A DNA stretch of 64,000 bases from Zygaena filipendulae (GCA_907165275.2 OU015677.1:2604001-2668000), one strand, 5' to 3'. Shown: positions 25,601-40,600, counted from the first letter of the stretch. Numbers and translations are program-made. Notes: generated from the sequence alone by a model not told the origin.

Positions 25601-28600
25601 CGCCACACCACATACCGACTGTCGAACAGTTCAGTGTCGAGTATGCTGTCCAACAACCATGTCTCTGTTATTATTATTAAATCAAAATTATTCATGCAGA
25701 CGTTCCGAAAAAAAGCGTTTGTTTTAGAACGCAAAAACGTTATATACGTTATACGTTATATACGAACGTTATATACATAACTTAAATTTCAAATTTAACC
25801 CAAAAAAACAAAACTTACACACGTGAACAAATATCAAGACAGAAACAGTCAGCGAACTCGCGAGATACTCTCTTGCTCCGACAGCAAACAACTAAACAGC
25901 TGTGGTAAATGAATATAAAAAGAGAAATTCGGCTATCTGAGTATTAGGCAACAGCGGAGTGAAACGCTTGCGAGCCCTTCGCGGTACCAACATTTGAAAA
26001 GAAGTACTATAAGGTACTCATAACTAACAATCAGCTAACTTGGGCCAAATTGTGCTGTTCGACCTTATTATTTTTGGAACTGTGTTATTTTGTCTCTAAG
26101 TTTGGATCAAGATTAATTTCTATGATTCTCAAGAGTTAAAAGCATTTAAAGTTTCAGCTTAACAAAAAGTTTTTATTTCCTTAAATGACCATTTTGGATG
26201 CCAGAACGCCTGTTACGGTTTTTAAGAAAAGAAAGAAAAGAAAAGAAAATTTACTACGATAAATTTATATGTACCTACTTACCTAAATGTAGTAAGGTAT
26301 ATATAAATGACTACGTGAATAAGAAGAGTTCCCGAGGGAGAAACTAAAAAAAGCCGAATCAGATTAAACGTCAACAACAAGATATTTATAATCACGAGAT
26401 TTTTTGGAGAATTTATCATTATACGTCGGTTTGTAAACATAACACAAAAAGTACTGAACATAATTTAATAAAACTTGCCATGTAGCTTAATTTTATGTCC
26501 TTACTTATTATTTAAGATCATTTTTGTCCCGGTACAATAAAGAGATTCTGAGGGATGTCCCCAATTCATACGGGGAAAAACTACAGTCTTTAATATTATA
26601 TATTATTATGAATGGTTGAATATGTACAAACATAATTCGGCTTGAGAAATTAAGCAACACGCAATAGTAGAACGTTATATCATTGCAACACTCAAGAGCC
26701 CGCTGCACAATGGGACATGTTGGGAAATATTTTGTGTTGCACTGAACGGTTTTGTGTTTTCAAATGTCCATTGAAAGATGATACTCATGTACTATGGATA
26801 CTAATCCAGCTAGTGTTTTTTCTTTTATCAAAATTAGAACAAGACTTTGCCAGTACATAAACAAAAAGATTATCTCGCGGTTTTAACAGGGTAGGGTGAT
26901 GTTACCCTGTTAAAACCGCGATAATCTTTTTGTTGGTCAGCTAGTACGTACGCCGTTTTACCCTCATTATTTTCGGAGTTCCCGCGGGAATTCTGGGATA
27001 AAAATTACTCCGTGTCCTTTTCCCTATCCCTGACAACGTGCAAGCAAAGTTTCATGATGATCGAATGAACGAGGGTGAACCGTGAACCTTTGTTCAGACT
27101 CTACTATGTTTGTTTGAAGATTTTGTGTGCCCAATCCGCTTTGTCGTCGAGTATTAGACGCTTTATTTTTCTCCGCTAATCTGACGCAACTTTCACTTGG
27201 ATTCCTTAAGAAGTGACAAACGATAAGATGATAATTTATACTAAAATATTAAGCATATTTTAGCCCTTTTCACCCTTTTAACAAACTACTTGCTTGTGTA
27301 AGGAAGCCATGTTTAAAACTTAGACTCGGCGTCTTTTGGAGTATAACCGACCGTCAATCAGTTTCTTATATTAGATTCCTAGCTATTTGTGGCAATTTCG
27401 GTGCACCTTCGGGAACTTTGTAAGGAAAAAACAAATCTGATAAATCGACAACAGTCGTAATATTTCATTGTGTTACGTTACGTTATAGACATCGTAAGTG
27501 AAGAAATAATATTTACGTGTTTAAAAAAATTGTATTATATTCTCGAGTAAAACAAATTATTGGGAATGTATTTATATAGTAATCCACTTGACATGATAGA
27601 ATATCTCTACATTTTTATTGACTCTATATATCGGCAAATACATATTACACCTACTCTATATATTTATTGATATATTTATATTTATCGGTCGCTTCTTTTT
27701 ACTGTTGTTAGTCCTTCGATACTTCAGTCTGTTTTAGTCTTCCGAAATTTTTTCTTATCGGTATTGTAAATAAATTTTATTTATTAATTTAAAAAAATTA
27801 TAAACATAATGACTTGGGTCTTTGTAACCGACTCCAAAAAGGAGGAGGTTCTGTGTTCGGCTGTATGTATGTTTTTTTTAATACAAATAACCGGTAGATA
27901 ATAAAAAAAATACGGAACTATACGTAAACAATATCTCTAAGTAGGTATATTTAGAAACTAAAAAATTAAGTGTGTATTTTCGTTCATTTGGATGTAATAT
28001 TTAAAAGTTAAATGCGTGAGTGTCATCCGGTCGAACTTTCCACTTATTTCTTCCGCTCACCATACTCGTTAGATAACAAAGTTGACGTACCGTTATGTCC
28101 GGATGGCGTCGAAATTATTCGAAGGGCCCGTCCCTTGACGCGTTGAAAGCAATCATCGCTTTGATATAATAGGTCTGTACGTAATCGAAATTCAAAATGG
28201 AATATGTAATTAAAAACAAACTTTTTGCAAACTCACCGTCGCAACTGTCAGAATCTCTTGAGAATCATTTGAGAACTGTTTTGTAATTATTTTTTTTTTA
28301 CAGCGATTAATTTCAAAACGCGGCACTGCCAATGAGTCTACAGTCGACGCGACGCGGACGCGGACGGCGCGCGACGGTACAAAATGCACAAGCCACAACC
28401 AAACTTGCAGGGCATCTCGCGCGGTGAACGTTTGCCCGTTCGGCGTCAACAAAATAAATATGGCCGCAGCGCATTCCACCAATCCGAGCTCAGCTGTCAA
28501 AGTTACTATCGCCGTTCAAAATTAAAAAGGAACACCATAAAACTCAACTTTCAACAGATCAAAACTTGTATAATTTTACACATAAGTACAACAACAAAAA

Positions 28601-31600
28601 CATCGAGGCTCGTGATGAATTATTGAGCAGCGCTATCTAGCGGTAGTGATGTAAAAACATGTGGTACCGCTACTCAACAGTAGATGGCGTTATTTACATT
28701 TACAGTTAGACGGCGGCTTGTCTTGTCATTCTATTCGCGACGCACGATTATCTGTCGTTCGTTTTATACCGTAAACCATTCCGTTGAGGAAACGATGGAT
28801 GAGTGATGCACCGGTGACACAGATAGATGGCGGTATAATTAATGAACGAAGGATTTTAGATTGCGTGTAGGTACAATTTGATCTTTGTCGTGTTGCGACA
28901 ACTAGGGTATTTTTTAATAGCAACTGACTTTAAAAACTATTAGTAACATCAAGACTCGAGCACTACCAATGATTCTTATATAATTATGATATTTTTATAC
29001 TAATAGTTTTATCGTACTTTATGTGGTGATATGACTTCGTGCACTTTAACTTTTTTTTTCTACTTTCCACGGTATATTATTATGCATAACCATACCATTA
29101 AATTTTTTTTTATTATTTTTTGAAGTATTAACTACTAACGCATTGTTGCTGATAATAAACAATAGATGGCATTACACAGTAGTATAATATTGTATTATCT
29201 GTAACAGCACTTACGTGTTGTAATGATTGTGGAATTGGTCGCTTGAGCTGGGTGTCTGTTGCTGGGTGTCGTAGACAGAGTCAGGCGCGGCTTCAGCTTG
29301 CCTGTTCTTCTGGATTTGAATCCTGACCTCGTTCTCGACTTTCTCACGTTGCTTCTTCGACATACGACCGAATTTCACAGCTGAAAAGAACAAAACACTT
29401 TTACAATACTGGCAAAGCACAAACGATATTTTTTTGGATAAACAAACTCTAATCAAAAATCATTAAAAGACTAACTAGAGGAGATTTATTAGCAAGTGAG
29501 AATTTTGTTCATTTTAGTTCCGCTACTCGCCGCTTCCCAAAGCGAACGCTAGTCTCGCGCGTCTTAAAACATTAACCCATCGACACCGTGCGAGATAAAT
29601 ATTATTGCGTTTTTTTTTTTTTAATTCGCCCGAAATAGAAAAAAAAATCGAAACAAGAACTAAGCGTCTTCAGAATACAATGCAATTAATAGCCCTCAAT
29701 GACACCTAACATCGGTTACTCAACACCGCACACACACACGACCGGTCGATGTGTGCAGTTACGAACGTCCAAGCCGCCAGTGTGCGTAACTTGTATAACT
29801 TGTATAGGAATTGATTGGTTCGTATGCGGTTGCGTTTGCTGGTGTGCGCGCGGCCATTGGCATACTGCCTAGTGGAACAACGAACTTCACCAACCTCTGA
29901 CGTATACTATACCTACGCATAGTACGTGCTGTCGTGGTGACGTACACGTAAACGCCGCGCCGCTCGGTACCGTTCAAGAAGCAACGCGACCGGTTACAAT
30001 ACCACTCGAGCGCCACACGAATCCTTTGCGAGCCAACATCCTTGATTTTGTCGTTGAAAATGTTTTTTTTTCTTTATGCTACGTTCACACGCGCGCCGTG
30101 CAGCCCGGCGGGCTGCCTGGCGGGCTGCGCGGCATGCAGCCCGTCCCGGGCCGGCGGACATTCAAGCTGTTTACACGCACGCCGTCGTGTCAGTCAGTGC
30201 CAGAATGGCGAGCAGCGAGGATCTCGGTGTTGTTGCTGCCATATCCTTTGGCTTAACATATTTTTATTGGAAAAAGGAACAAAATTATGAACGATTGTAA
30301 TATCCGATCGTAGCGACTTTCTTAGCAACGTTAAATGAAGATCCACTCGTCGCGAAAGCGCGGGACAGACTGACTGCCCGCGCGCGTGTAAACAGTCACC
30401 GGGCGCCCGCACATTCATCCTTTGAACTTTGCCAAAAAACCGACACTTGCCCGATTCGCGGCATTCACGTTCACAGGCGCGTTCACGGGCTCGGGCGTAC
30501 CGTTTACACGCTCGTGAATGTGAATGTGCACGTTGAATGTAGAGTTGAACGCACGCGTGTGAACTTACCATTAGAGAATTTTCGGGTGTCTACTAGGCTT
30601 TTCTTTGTCGCTGTGGTGAGGTCGACGCACTCTTTTTTAATGGCGAATGTAATTTGAGCTGTATTTTTATAGGTTTTCCTAGCAAACGATAGGCTTGTTT
30701 GTTTGGCTGTTGGAACAGTTTTTGGGACACTTAACTCTTGAGTTTAACGTGCCAGTTTAATCAGTTGGTCTCGCTTAGACAAAGCTAGTGTTTTGTATTA
30801 AAAATGTACCTATTAGTTTCTCAACAAAGGATCGTCTGTTTGTCGCCGTTTATTATTTTGGTTGTAATTTATGATCAAAACTAATGGTCATTGTTTTTTT
30901 TTTCTTTCTATAAATACGTTCTTTTGCTACTTGAATTTTTTATACAGTAATAATTATTGTATTGTTGCTGACCTATTAGACACGTTTGAAACGACAAATA
31001 TTTATGTAAGTTTCAATAACATACAGTAGAGTTTAATAGGTTTTTATTGTACCTATACAATTTTAAGAAGGTAAGTTTTTACTAATATTATAAACGTGAA
31101 AGTTTGTAAGTACCTATGTATGGATGGATAGATGGATGGATGGATGTTTGTTACTCTTTCACGCAAAAACTACTGGATGGATTTAAATGAAACTTTACAA
31201 TAATATAGCTTAACACAAAGGGTACTTTTTATCCCGGAATTCCCGCAGGAACACTGAAATTAAGGCGGGTGAACTAGTTTTTATATAAATGCATTGAGGT
31301 GTGATGACTTAAGTTTGAAAAATATACAACTTATATTGTCTTGTACTGTTGCAATATTAGATTCTCCTTTTTAACACTAAATCTATACAAAAATGAGACG
31401 ACGTCCTTATTAGGTGAAAATTGTATTTTAAACTCTAGTTATTTAAAAAACAATACTATACCTTAATCATACAACATTAAAATCTACCAAATGAGATTTT
31501 AAACAAAATAATACGTTCAATATTTAGTATTTCAAAAATTTCATTACTCATGATATAAGAACATGTATAAAAAGAATTTAGGTCATAAGTTTTCAGGAAT

Positions 31601-34600
31601 ACACGTAAAGTGTTACATAAAATAAACATTGCAACTGTCCGTGCGTTCACTCGCGTTCATTACGAGCAAGTATTAAAACAGGCACGGTTTAACTACCTAT
31701 GCTTCATGCATACAACAGTGTTGCACAACGTTCAGTGATGTGCAACGGGTCGATGAGTTTCATATCGATAAACTAAAACGAAAATTACAATCTGTTAATT
31801 TACTTACAGTCTGTTATAATGCTTATATTAAAAATTACTCTAAAATATATTTCATTAAAACATATCATAAAGAAATTGTACAAACATTAATATTACTCAG
31901 TGGAAACACAGTAGGTATGAGCCACAAAGTGACTAAACATAATCAAAAGAAATGATGACCTAGTTTATCTGTCAGATAAGCAAACATGAAAAGTCTGCGA
32001 GCACTTTGTTTGGAATAAACCTGATAATTTTTCAGACAAAAACAACACCAGAGAAATGTGTCAGTGAGATACTGAAACTAAATCGAGGACACGATCGTAG
32101 AAAAAAATAAGTTGTAAGTGTCCTCATTATAATATTACGAGAAGTCATCATTTTAAGATTACGTTTAGTTATTCAAAAAGAAAATGATAAATTATAACAC
32201 ACTAGCTGTTCTCTGTGGTTTCACCCGCGTAAATTTCGGAGATCCCGCGGGTATTCTACCCTATATTTTTTTCTGTAGTATGTAGTTTTCATACTACTTA
32301 ACTTGTTAACTTAACTTAATTAACGTGTTTCTTCCACGTTAATTTCAGAGTTACCCCTAAAAACGTATATGCCAAATTTTTTGATGATCGGTTGAGCCGT
32401 TAAGGCATGAAAAAGTAACAAATAAACAAACAAACAAACTCACTTTCGCATTTATAATATTAGTCATTTTTGTTTTGACTCGAAAACAGTAAGGTTTTCA
32501 AACTGAAGCTGTTTTGAAAGAGCGTGACATCGACTAATTATAAGTTTATCAATAAATTCAGAGTTTAGATAGTTAATACCGTCATTAATATTATCGTCAA
32601 ATGCTGACCCATTTGGCGCAACGCTCGTATTTTGAGGATGTAACGAATCACACTTCCGTGCAACGAAACGTAAGAGACATATTTTATGTTTCTTGTTACG
32701 TGACTGCGATTTGCATGGGGTAAGCTTTTAAACTAACTGGGATTATAATATGTATTGTTCTAGCTTTTAAACTAACCAAGAAGTAATAACGAAACCACTA
32801 ACCATTTATTGCGCAAAAAGTTTTTAACATAGCGGGTGATTTGTAAAGAAATATACGTATTAAGTAACCACTAAAATGGTTTCAGTTTTATATATTTTTT
32901 TTAATTAATTTAAACGATACGTAAAATCGATTCTATTCTCACAAACACAACCTATCTTAACTATTATAAAAGTTTACTTTAACACGACTTAGATGAGTCA
33001 TCATTGTGTTTTTTTTATTCAGCTATATTTTGACATCAACTTATGCTTTATATATGACATAAAATGACTTTTAGTAATTATTATCACACAGCGGTATCGA
33101 GTGCCAAACTAAGCAAAACTTCTGAATGACGATACCAAACATTTAATAGAAAATACATACCATACAAAACATTCGGACTAAACGTAAAAACAAACGTTCC
33201 TCAAATGTGATCATGATGAGGATTACCAATGGTACTGTGTTGAGTGAACCTATGTTGAGTTACTTTAAACCTATTGGTAACATTATTATTTATTAACTGT
33301 TATTGGCTACTTGATAAAAATATTTTTTTAGTCCGTCGTCGTGTAGATTAGTAAAAAATATTGGACACGTATTTTTTCTTTTTTTTAAATTAAAAAAAAT
33401 AGCACCCATACATTGAGTTGAAATTTCGCGTGACGTCACAACCCGGTGCAGTTTATATGGGGCTTATACTGAATATTGACGTCACGGGTTCCCCACCCTA
33501 AACTTTGATGCGCTTTATTTATGTTTATTTTCATTAATTTGAAAAAGCGAAAAATACGTGTCTATTATTTTTTATTTTCTAACTGACGGATTTATTAGAA
33601 TTTTGATATTCATACCCTGGAGAATACCCAATTGGTTAAGTTTGTGTCAACAGAAAACGGAATTGATACCAATATCGATATGTTTGCACGTTAAGTAGTT
33701 CATCACTACTCGTTACGTGGTATTGCACAATCTCGGAGCGTCACACTACGCTTCGACTACGTGCACCGAGCGCTGAACTCGATGTTACTGGTTTATCGAT
33801 ATCGATGTGATGTGATGATGTCGATTACACGCATTCTATTTTTATTAGGTACGTATTTGCTGCTGTCGAATACAAGCACTTCGAACTTCGCACCGAAGGA
33901 GTTGTAACCGGTAATGGGAGGACTTGAAAGTTTTTTAAGTTCATTGATAGGTGATACTTGAAATGTCTCACAGTTTAATTAAGACTTATCAGGGGCCGTA
34001 TTTTTGAATCGCTCGAATTAATTTTCGCACGTGGAATTGCAAGATTCACGTGTGAATGCTTAAAAAACGTATGAACATTCGCATGTGAATTCTTGCAAGC
34101 AAGATACAAAAACATTGCAGCTCCTGCATCTATTAGATTATTTTATCCTAATATTCCCTAGTCGCGATGGTTGATCACCTTAATTCAAGTATGTTAGTAA
34201 TGATACACCTATACAACGTGTTAATGAATTAACTAAAAACCTGATACAGCCCATTTAAATAAATAAACAATAATATGATTAAAGTATATTTTATGTCGAA
34301 AATATTAATATTTGAAAAGTTATTCAACATTAGTTTGGAGGTGACCTATCTACGGAATTCCAAGCGCTGCGCCTACCAGTTTCAATTTTTTTGCTGCGGG
34401 AGGCGTACATGCAAAATATTGTATTATAAATAATTTAGACATGGGCTAGTAAAAATGAAAAAATATAACCTATATTAAAACATAGTGCGATAGATTCGCT
34501 AGTCGATTCTGAGCAAACTACTTTCTAGTTTTCAGTTAATTCATTAACACGTTGTATATGCCAAGAGACTACTATTGAGGCGAACGTGGTTTCATGTTTT

Positions 34601-37600
34601 ACATGAGTAGGATTTGACTCTACATATCTGTATTTATAAGTGAATCCTTCTAGCTTAACTAACTTAAAAACATTATTTTTGATAGCTATTTTGTATAATG
34701 CATACATATAAATATATATACACACACACCTGTAGGTACATATATGATCCTCGCACATGTTTTCTTTTATACAAATTTCTTTCTTTTTATGTTGTCCTTG
34801 TGTGCATTAATCTTTAAATAAATGAATATAAGTGAGCGTGCTAGTCACTTGAATTCAGTGCTTATCCCCATCACAAAAGTGCCCAAGTTCTCACTGCAAA
34901 AAGTTTGCTCAAACAATAATAAAGAAGGAAACCTCGCCAAATTGTTCTGACTGTGAGTGCGATCTCGTCCATGGATTGTTTACAAAAAGCCGTATATCGC
35001 AACACATGCTCACATCACAGCACGCCCTAATGAGCACCAGTTATTTGGCCCGAGAGCACGCGACGTATTGCATAGTCATTGTTGTTTGTTAGCGTAATAC
35101 TGATAGACCGCTTGTCACGCTAGCAGACTGAAGTTTATCGTAATAAAGTCACAAGAATAGCATTCTATTCAAATAGAGCACCGTATAGCAGTGAAAATAC
35201 CACAAGAACGTCCAAATCCGATGCAGAATCTACAAGCTCTTGGCATTGACTGTTATCTAAAATCTATTAATTATCTAGGTTTATTTCATGCCAGTTTTAT
35301 TTTTCCTCAAAAGTCATTCATTCCATTTTTTTATACTTTCAATAAATTAAAAATAAGTATTTTGTATATGGAAAACGGACGGCAGTCATGGGTTAAACGA
35401 AACTACAATGTAATTCTATTCGATAATAGATGGCGCTGTACATAAAACATTACAATTATTTTTGCCCCTAAGAACTCCAATCATAAAAATCATCAGTACA
35501 ATAGACAAAAAATAAGTAAAAAATTTCTGCATAACAGTGTCAATCCGCGACATCCTATAGCTTGCGCTTATGAACCGTGATCTTAAACATAACATTACGT
35601 TATCAACACTGATAACAGGCCATTGACCCCGCGTCTGACTTCCTCGAACACAGGCACGTGTTATGATTAATACGATTCTACGCGGTCGTGTGACTTAACT
35701 TGTAAAGTTTATTATAGTTTAAGAAATCACCTAGCAACATGGTTTAAGATCGTCTCCAATCGTACCTTGTAACTACTGTACGCCACTAGTTGTGATATCC
35801 TGCCTCGTTTTCTTCACTTTTTTATTTTTAAAACTTGCTGTACCTATTTTTCTATTCCATTTTGATATCCTTTTTATAAATTCAACACGTCGTGTATTTT
35901 CTATATTTTGGTGTCTCACTATTTGATTAGACTTCAATCGATTCGGACCTAAATTATTATTCTTTCTACCGTTTACTACTTTTCATTGTGAACTCACATA
36001 GACCATCTATTTTCATTACAACACTAGCTGTTGCCCACTATTCACCCGCGTTAATTTTGAAGGTCCCGCGGAAATTCTCTACCCTATGTCCTTTTCGGTA
36101 CCCCTGACAACAAACGAACAGATTCACTTAACTACTACGCAAGGTGTCTTGAGTCGATTTACGTGTTTAGGCAAAAATTTGTATTATTTAATTAACATTT
36201 GTATGTAAATATCATATATTTTATTTAAAAAAAAACATGTAGTAGAGGTTACCTATATAACAGCTGCTTGTTACAAGCTCTGCTCAGTTTGGGACCAGCT
36301 GGCGTTGTTCGTTAATGTCTTAAGGTAACTCGGTTACTTAGAACCTCCCTTGCTTTTTTGAGTTCATTTTATTTCAATCAATTTGCCTATTACTCTAACA
36401 ACAATTATATCAGTGTTCGATTCTTATTTTTTTGAATTAAGGTATTTTTCTTTTTAAACTTGTTACTTATCATTTAAAATATTTATTTATATTTTCCCGT
36501 ATGATAACGCTCTGCACCAGTCAAAGTTATGGACGTCCAATTTTTTGTAGACAGTGCATCCTTTGCATTTCTTAAAAAGATAAAACTAAATGAATACTAA
36601 TAGGTATTATAAAGAGAAAAGATTTGAAATTTTTATGTTTTCTTTTTGTTTGTAATGGATAAACTCAAAAATTACCTAACTAATTTTAATTTTTTTTTCA
36701 CTTATAGGAAGCTACGATGTTCCTAGATGACATAGGGTACTTTTTATCCCGGAATTCCCACGGGAACTTTGAAATTAACCGCGAATGAAACCGTATGGAT
36801 TGACTGGTAGAAAATAGAGTACACTCACCGTCACGGCTCATGCCGAGCTTCAGGCACTTCTGTAGCCGACAGTACTGGCAGCGGTTCCTGTTCACCCGGT
36901 CCACCACGCAGGTTTTATTGCGCGGGCATTGGTAGTTCACAACTAAAATAAATCACTGTATTAATAAAATAGCCATTATATATTAACTCACTATGGGAGA
37001 TGGCTACAACTTTTTTTTAACTCCATGGCCATGAGATGTTTTTTTTTTTAATAAAAAAAAGAGATTCGAAATATAAATTGAATAGTTTTTAACCTATAAC
37101 TATAGGTACTCGGTTGTTGACGAGCAAAAGCCGTACCGAAAACACGCGTGTCACGTTTGTCTTCGTTATTTCAGTCACTTTTCAGCATCTATTTTGGACC
37201 CTGAGCAGGAAACTGGCTTTCAAGAGAGCCATGTTTTAACTTGGGGAACAATCTAACATTGTCATTGGCGTTTCGCCATAATTGAAGAAGTAGACGAAGA
37301 GATTTTTATTATTAACCGCCGCACTCAGAGTCGACTTTAATGATTACTTAGTTAAGTATAGATTTTTAAAACAAAACTGCCGCAATCAGACAAGGTTAAT
37401 AAATTAATGTTAATTGGCATTTAATAAGATGTAACTTAATTAGTTGAATGCCAATTAACATTAATTTATTAAACTTGTCTGATTGCGGCAGTTTTGTTTT
37501 AAAAATCTATACTTAACTAAGTAATCATTAAAGTTGACTCTGAGTGCGGCGGTAAGAAACATTGTCATTGGCAAATTATAATTATAGACGCCATTATTAA

Positions 37601-40600
37601 AGAAGAAGAAGAACTAGGTACTCACTATATTATTATATTTATAATGTAAAAAATATAATTTTAATTAAGTCACTTCTCAAATCTAGTTATTATTATTGCA
37701 ATTGCTATCGTTTAAAGTTAATTGACTACAGTTACCTAATTTAAGACAGCTATTAGTTTTTTGCATGTGATAATAATTTTTTATTGTATTTTGCTTCTGA
37801 ATAATTTTCTATCCGATTCTAATTTATAATCATAATTAATCATGTACTAAAAATAAAAAAAACTGTCTATTTATTAGAAAAAAATGCAAATGAAAAAAAA
37901 AAACATTAAATTTAAAATTATTAATTAATTAGCTGTTTTGATAACCTTTAGAATCTCTACAAAATGCGATAGGTACCTACCTATACTTGTGTTTACTTTC
38001 GTACCGAAATTGCGTCTATCCGTCCGGAATATGAGGGGACTTGTGTACTTTTATAAATATTTTCTAAGAACAAGTAAATGATAATTTCTAAATATATAAA
38101 GCCGACCTGTGCTCTGTGACCGCCGAAAGAATCCTTTGCAACCTTCGCACGTGATGACGCCATAATGCACCCCCGATGATTTGTCCCCGCAAACTTTGCA
38201 GGGGATGATTTCAATTTGAGCTGAAACAATTGAAAACATTCAGCTTAGTACAGAATATGTTGAAATATTTAAAAAATAAACCTTAAAAAATCACGGTTCA
38301 AGAGTAAAACTAGAGTAAAAGTCAAAAACTAGGACTAGAAGCCTTGTCCTTGTCCAAAAACTAAGACCAATCAATCGAGCCGCAATTCGCCATTTTATTA
38401 CAGTTACTATGGCCATCTTCCAGCTCCAGCATCAGATCAGCTCCAAGTTTAGCTCCATGTTTTAATATTGCATTGTCATCCGTACCACATACATATTACG
38501 TAGTTTCATTGTACCCGACCCGATTGGCGCAATGGTTACCATGCCTGCCCGCTAATCAAGAGGTTCTGGGTTCGATTCCCGGTGGGGTTATACTTTGTGT
38601 GATGAACACAGGGTTCCATTTTTCAGTCTGGGTGTATCTATAGTATAATATATGTGTAATAATATGTGTAGTATATACCACATTTGCTTGGTATCCACGA
38701 CACAAGCTTATAGCTTAGTGTGGGATCAAGTAGATCTGTGTGTTGTGAAGTGGATTATTATTATTTTCGAAGAAGCAAGTTTAAATTGTCTTCTATACGA
38801 TTTTGTGGTACTATATTGTTTGTTGGTTGCAAGATAATTATAACCGTGCTAAAAATAAAAACACTAATTGTTTTTGAGAGATAGAGTCACGCAAGTTTTA
38901 GCTTCCACGGCCATGAGATAAATCTTTTTATCTTGCAAATTCAAATTTACCTCAACGTTGTTACATGTAAGTAAATTAAATTTATTTAAGACCCATACAG
39001 AATTAAAGCTACAAAAGATGGTGCTACATTGAGTTAAGATTAGTGATTTTAAGATTTCATAATATTAAAAAATCTTTAGATGACGAATCAAATGACGAGA
39101 CAATCAGCAATCGAGGTTGCAAAGTGCTTTTTGAATACAATTTTTTCCTCCTATACTACACAGGGATCAAAAGCACGAACCATAAAAAAATTATAGAATT
39201 TATGTAAAACTTAACTTTACACTTTTGCGCAATAATTAGTCGTCCTAAGTCATACTACTATGTATAAACCCGGCTCTACAATGTTGGACGATCAAAACTT
39301 AGTCGGCCGAGTTCGTTGACCCCGGGACAAGGTCGGAGCGCGTTCGTCGACTGCTTCGCAGCTGTGTGTGTTACCATCTCGTCACACACACGCACACACA
39401 GTCACACACACGTGTAGAATATAGCTACCAGCGCAACTGGAATTTGATATTACATAATTACGTATATATATAATAGTAACTAGCTGTTTCCCTTCGTTTG
39501 TCACTCGAAAATTTCGGGTTTCCCTCGGGAACTCGGAGATAAAAGGTAATTTGCGATCCAAATTTTAATCGAAATCTGTCAAGCCATCTCGGCGTGAATA
39601 AGTAATTGTATTATGGCCATACAGTGGATTAAAGCCTGAAAGTTTATACGTGATGTGTGCAAGGACAGACTGACACGGCCAGTGGAAAGCGAATACTAGA
39701 TTTTATCAAGCATGCATTTAAGCAATCGAGTATTTTTTTAAATTATACTATGATAAAATTAATCAACAATAATTAGATTTTAATTGATTACTGATGATGA
39801 AATTAACAAAAATTAAATTAAAAACTATATCTAATTGTCTTTTAATGGATAGACGTGCCGAAGCGTGTAAAAATTCAGCATCACGTTATCGGTGTTTTTT
39901 GGTATAGTACAAATCCAATTCCTTCTATGTCTAGTTTGACATTCCCCAAAGGTACATTCCAGTTTACGCAACGGTCAAACACGAAACAATGACAATTCAA
40001 AATGGTTGTCTTGTTTTATAACTATATGAAAGAATAAACAATTATTTTGATTGCTGTCCGGTCGTTGGTTGAGCAATATCATTTTCCGCTATTCGGCAAC
40101 ATCCTTTTCATTGTAATAATCTGTTCAAAGTACCTAGGATAGCGTATAAAACAGTTTTCTAACAGTTCAAAAAAAGCTTCGTGGATTTAATTTCTTTGCC
40201 TGTCTCCGCAATGAAAATGGAAGAAGTTGTAATAAAATTACAATGTAATTCTTATTGGCTAGGTCAAGTTCTTTATTTGAAAGTTTTAAATTTTAATGCA
40301 AAAAAACACAATTTTTAATGATGTTATTTATATTTTTTCGCTTCATGATAAATAATAATCAATCATATATAAATTGCAATAGAGAAGAGACATAAAGATA
40401 GATTATGTCGTTATTGCATCGATCCTATGTAGAACACTATAGCGATCCGCTCGGGTGCATTCACTCAGCTGATTGTGACGTAACAGGCCAATGACCCCGT
40501 CGCAGCACCGCACCGTACAAAATATGCATTGGTATTTCGAACTTGAAATCGTTCGAAATTGTATCATGGCCGCCTGTGACGTCACAAGCTGACGTCAACA

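Larger units (their letters stand above)
22294..29214 (-). other. HR3 intron 4
   Basis: 6.9 kb between exon 4 and exon 5. It holds a full-frame LINE (22.6-26 kb), a hairpin at 26.86 kb, a Helitron-like fragment at 26.94 kb, and a CpG-rich patch at 28.3-28.5 kb. The rest is AT-rich without visible features. Confidence 0.7.
29381..36828 (-). other. HR3 intron 3
   Basis: 7.4 kb. It holds a GC-rich segment (29.5-30.06), a Harbinger-like relic (30.08-30.57), a GATG Helitron-like copy (31.08), another reverse copy (32.2), a TTTAGTCCGTC element (33.3), an IR1 site (35.6), a Helitron-like fragment (36.02) and one next to exon 3 (36.64). Confidence 0.7.

Noticed and set aside
30194..30571. 125-codon minus-strand frame in the GC-rich relic
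   Set aside because: Arg/Cys-rich translation of the Harbinger-like element ends; no domain.
38512..38590. Possible tRNA gene
   Set aside because: A- and B-boxes present but continuous with a SINE body and tail that recur elsewhere.
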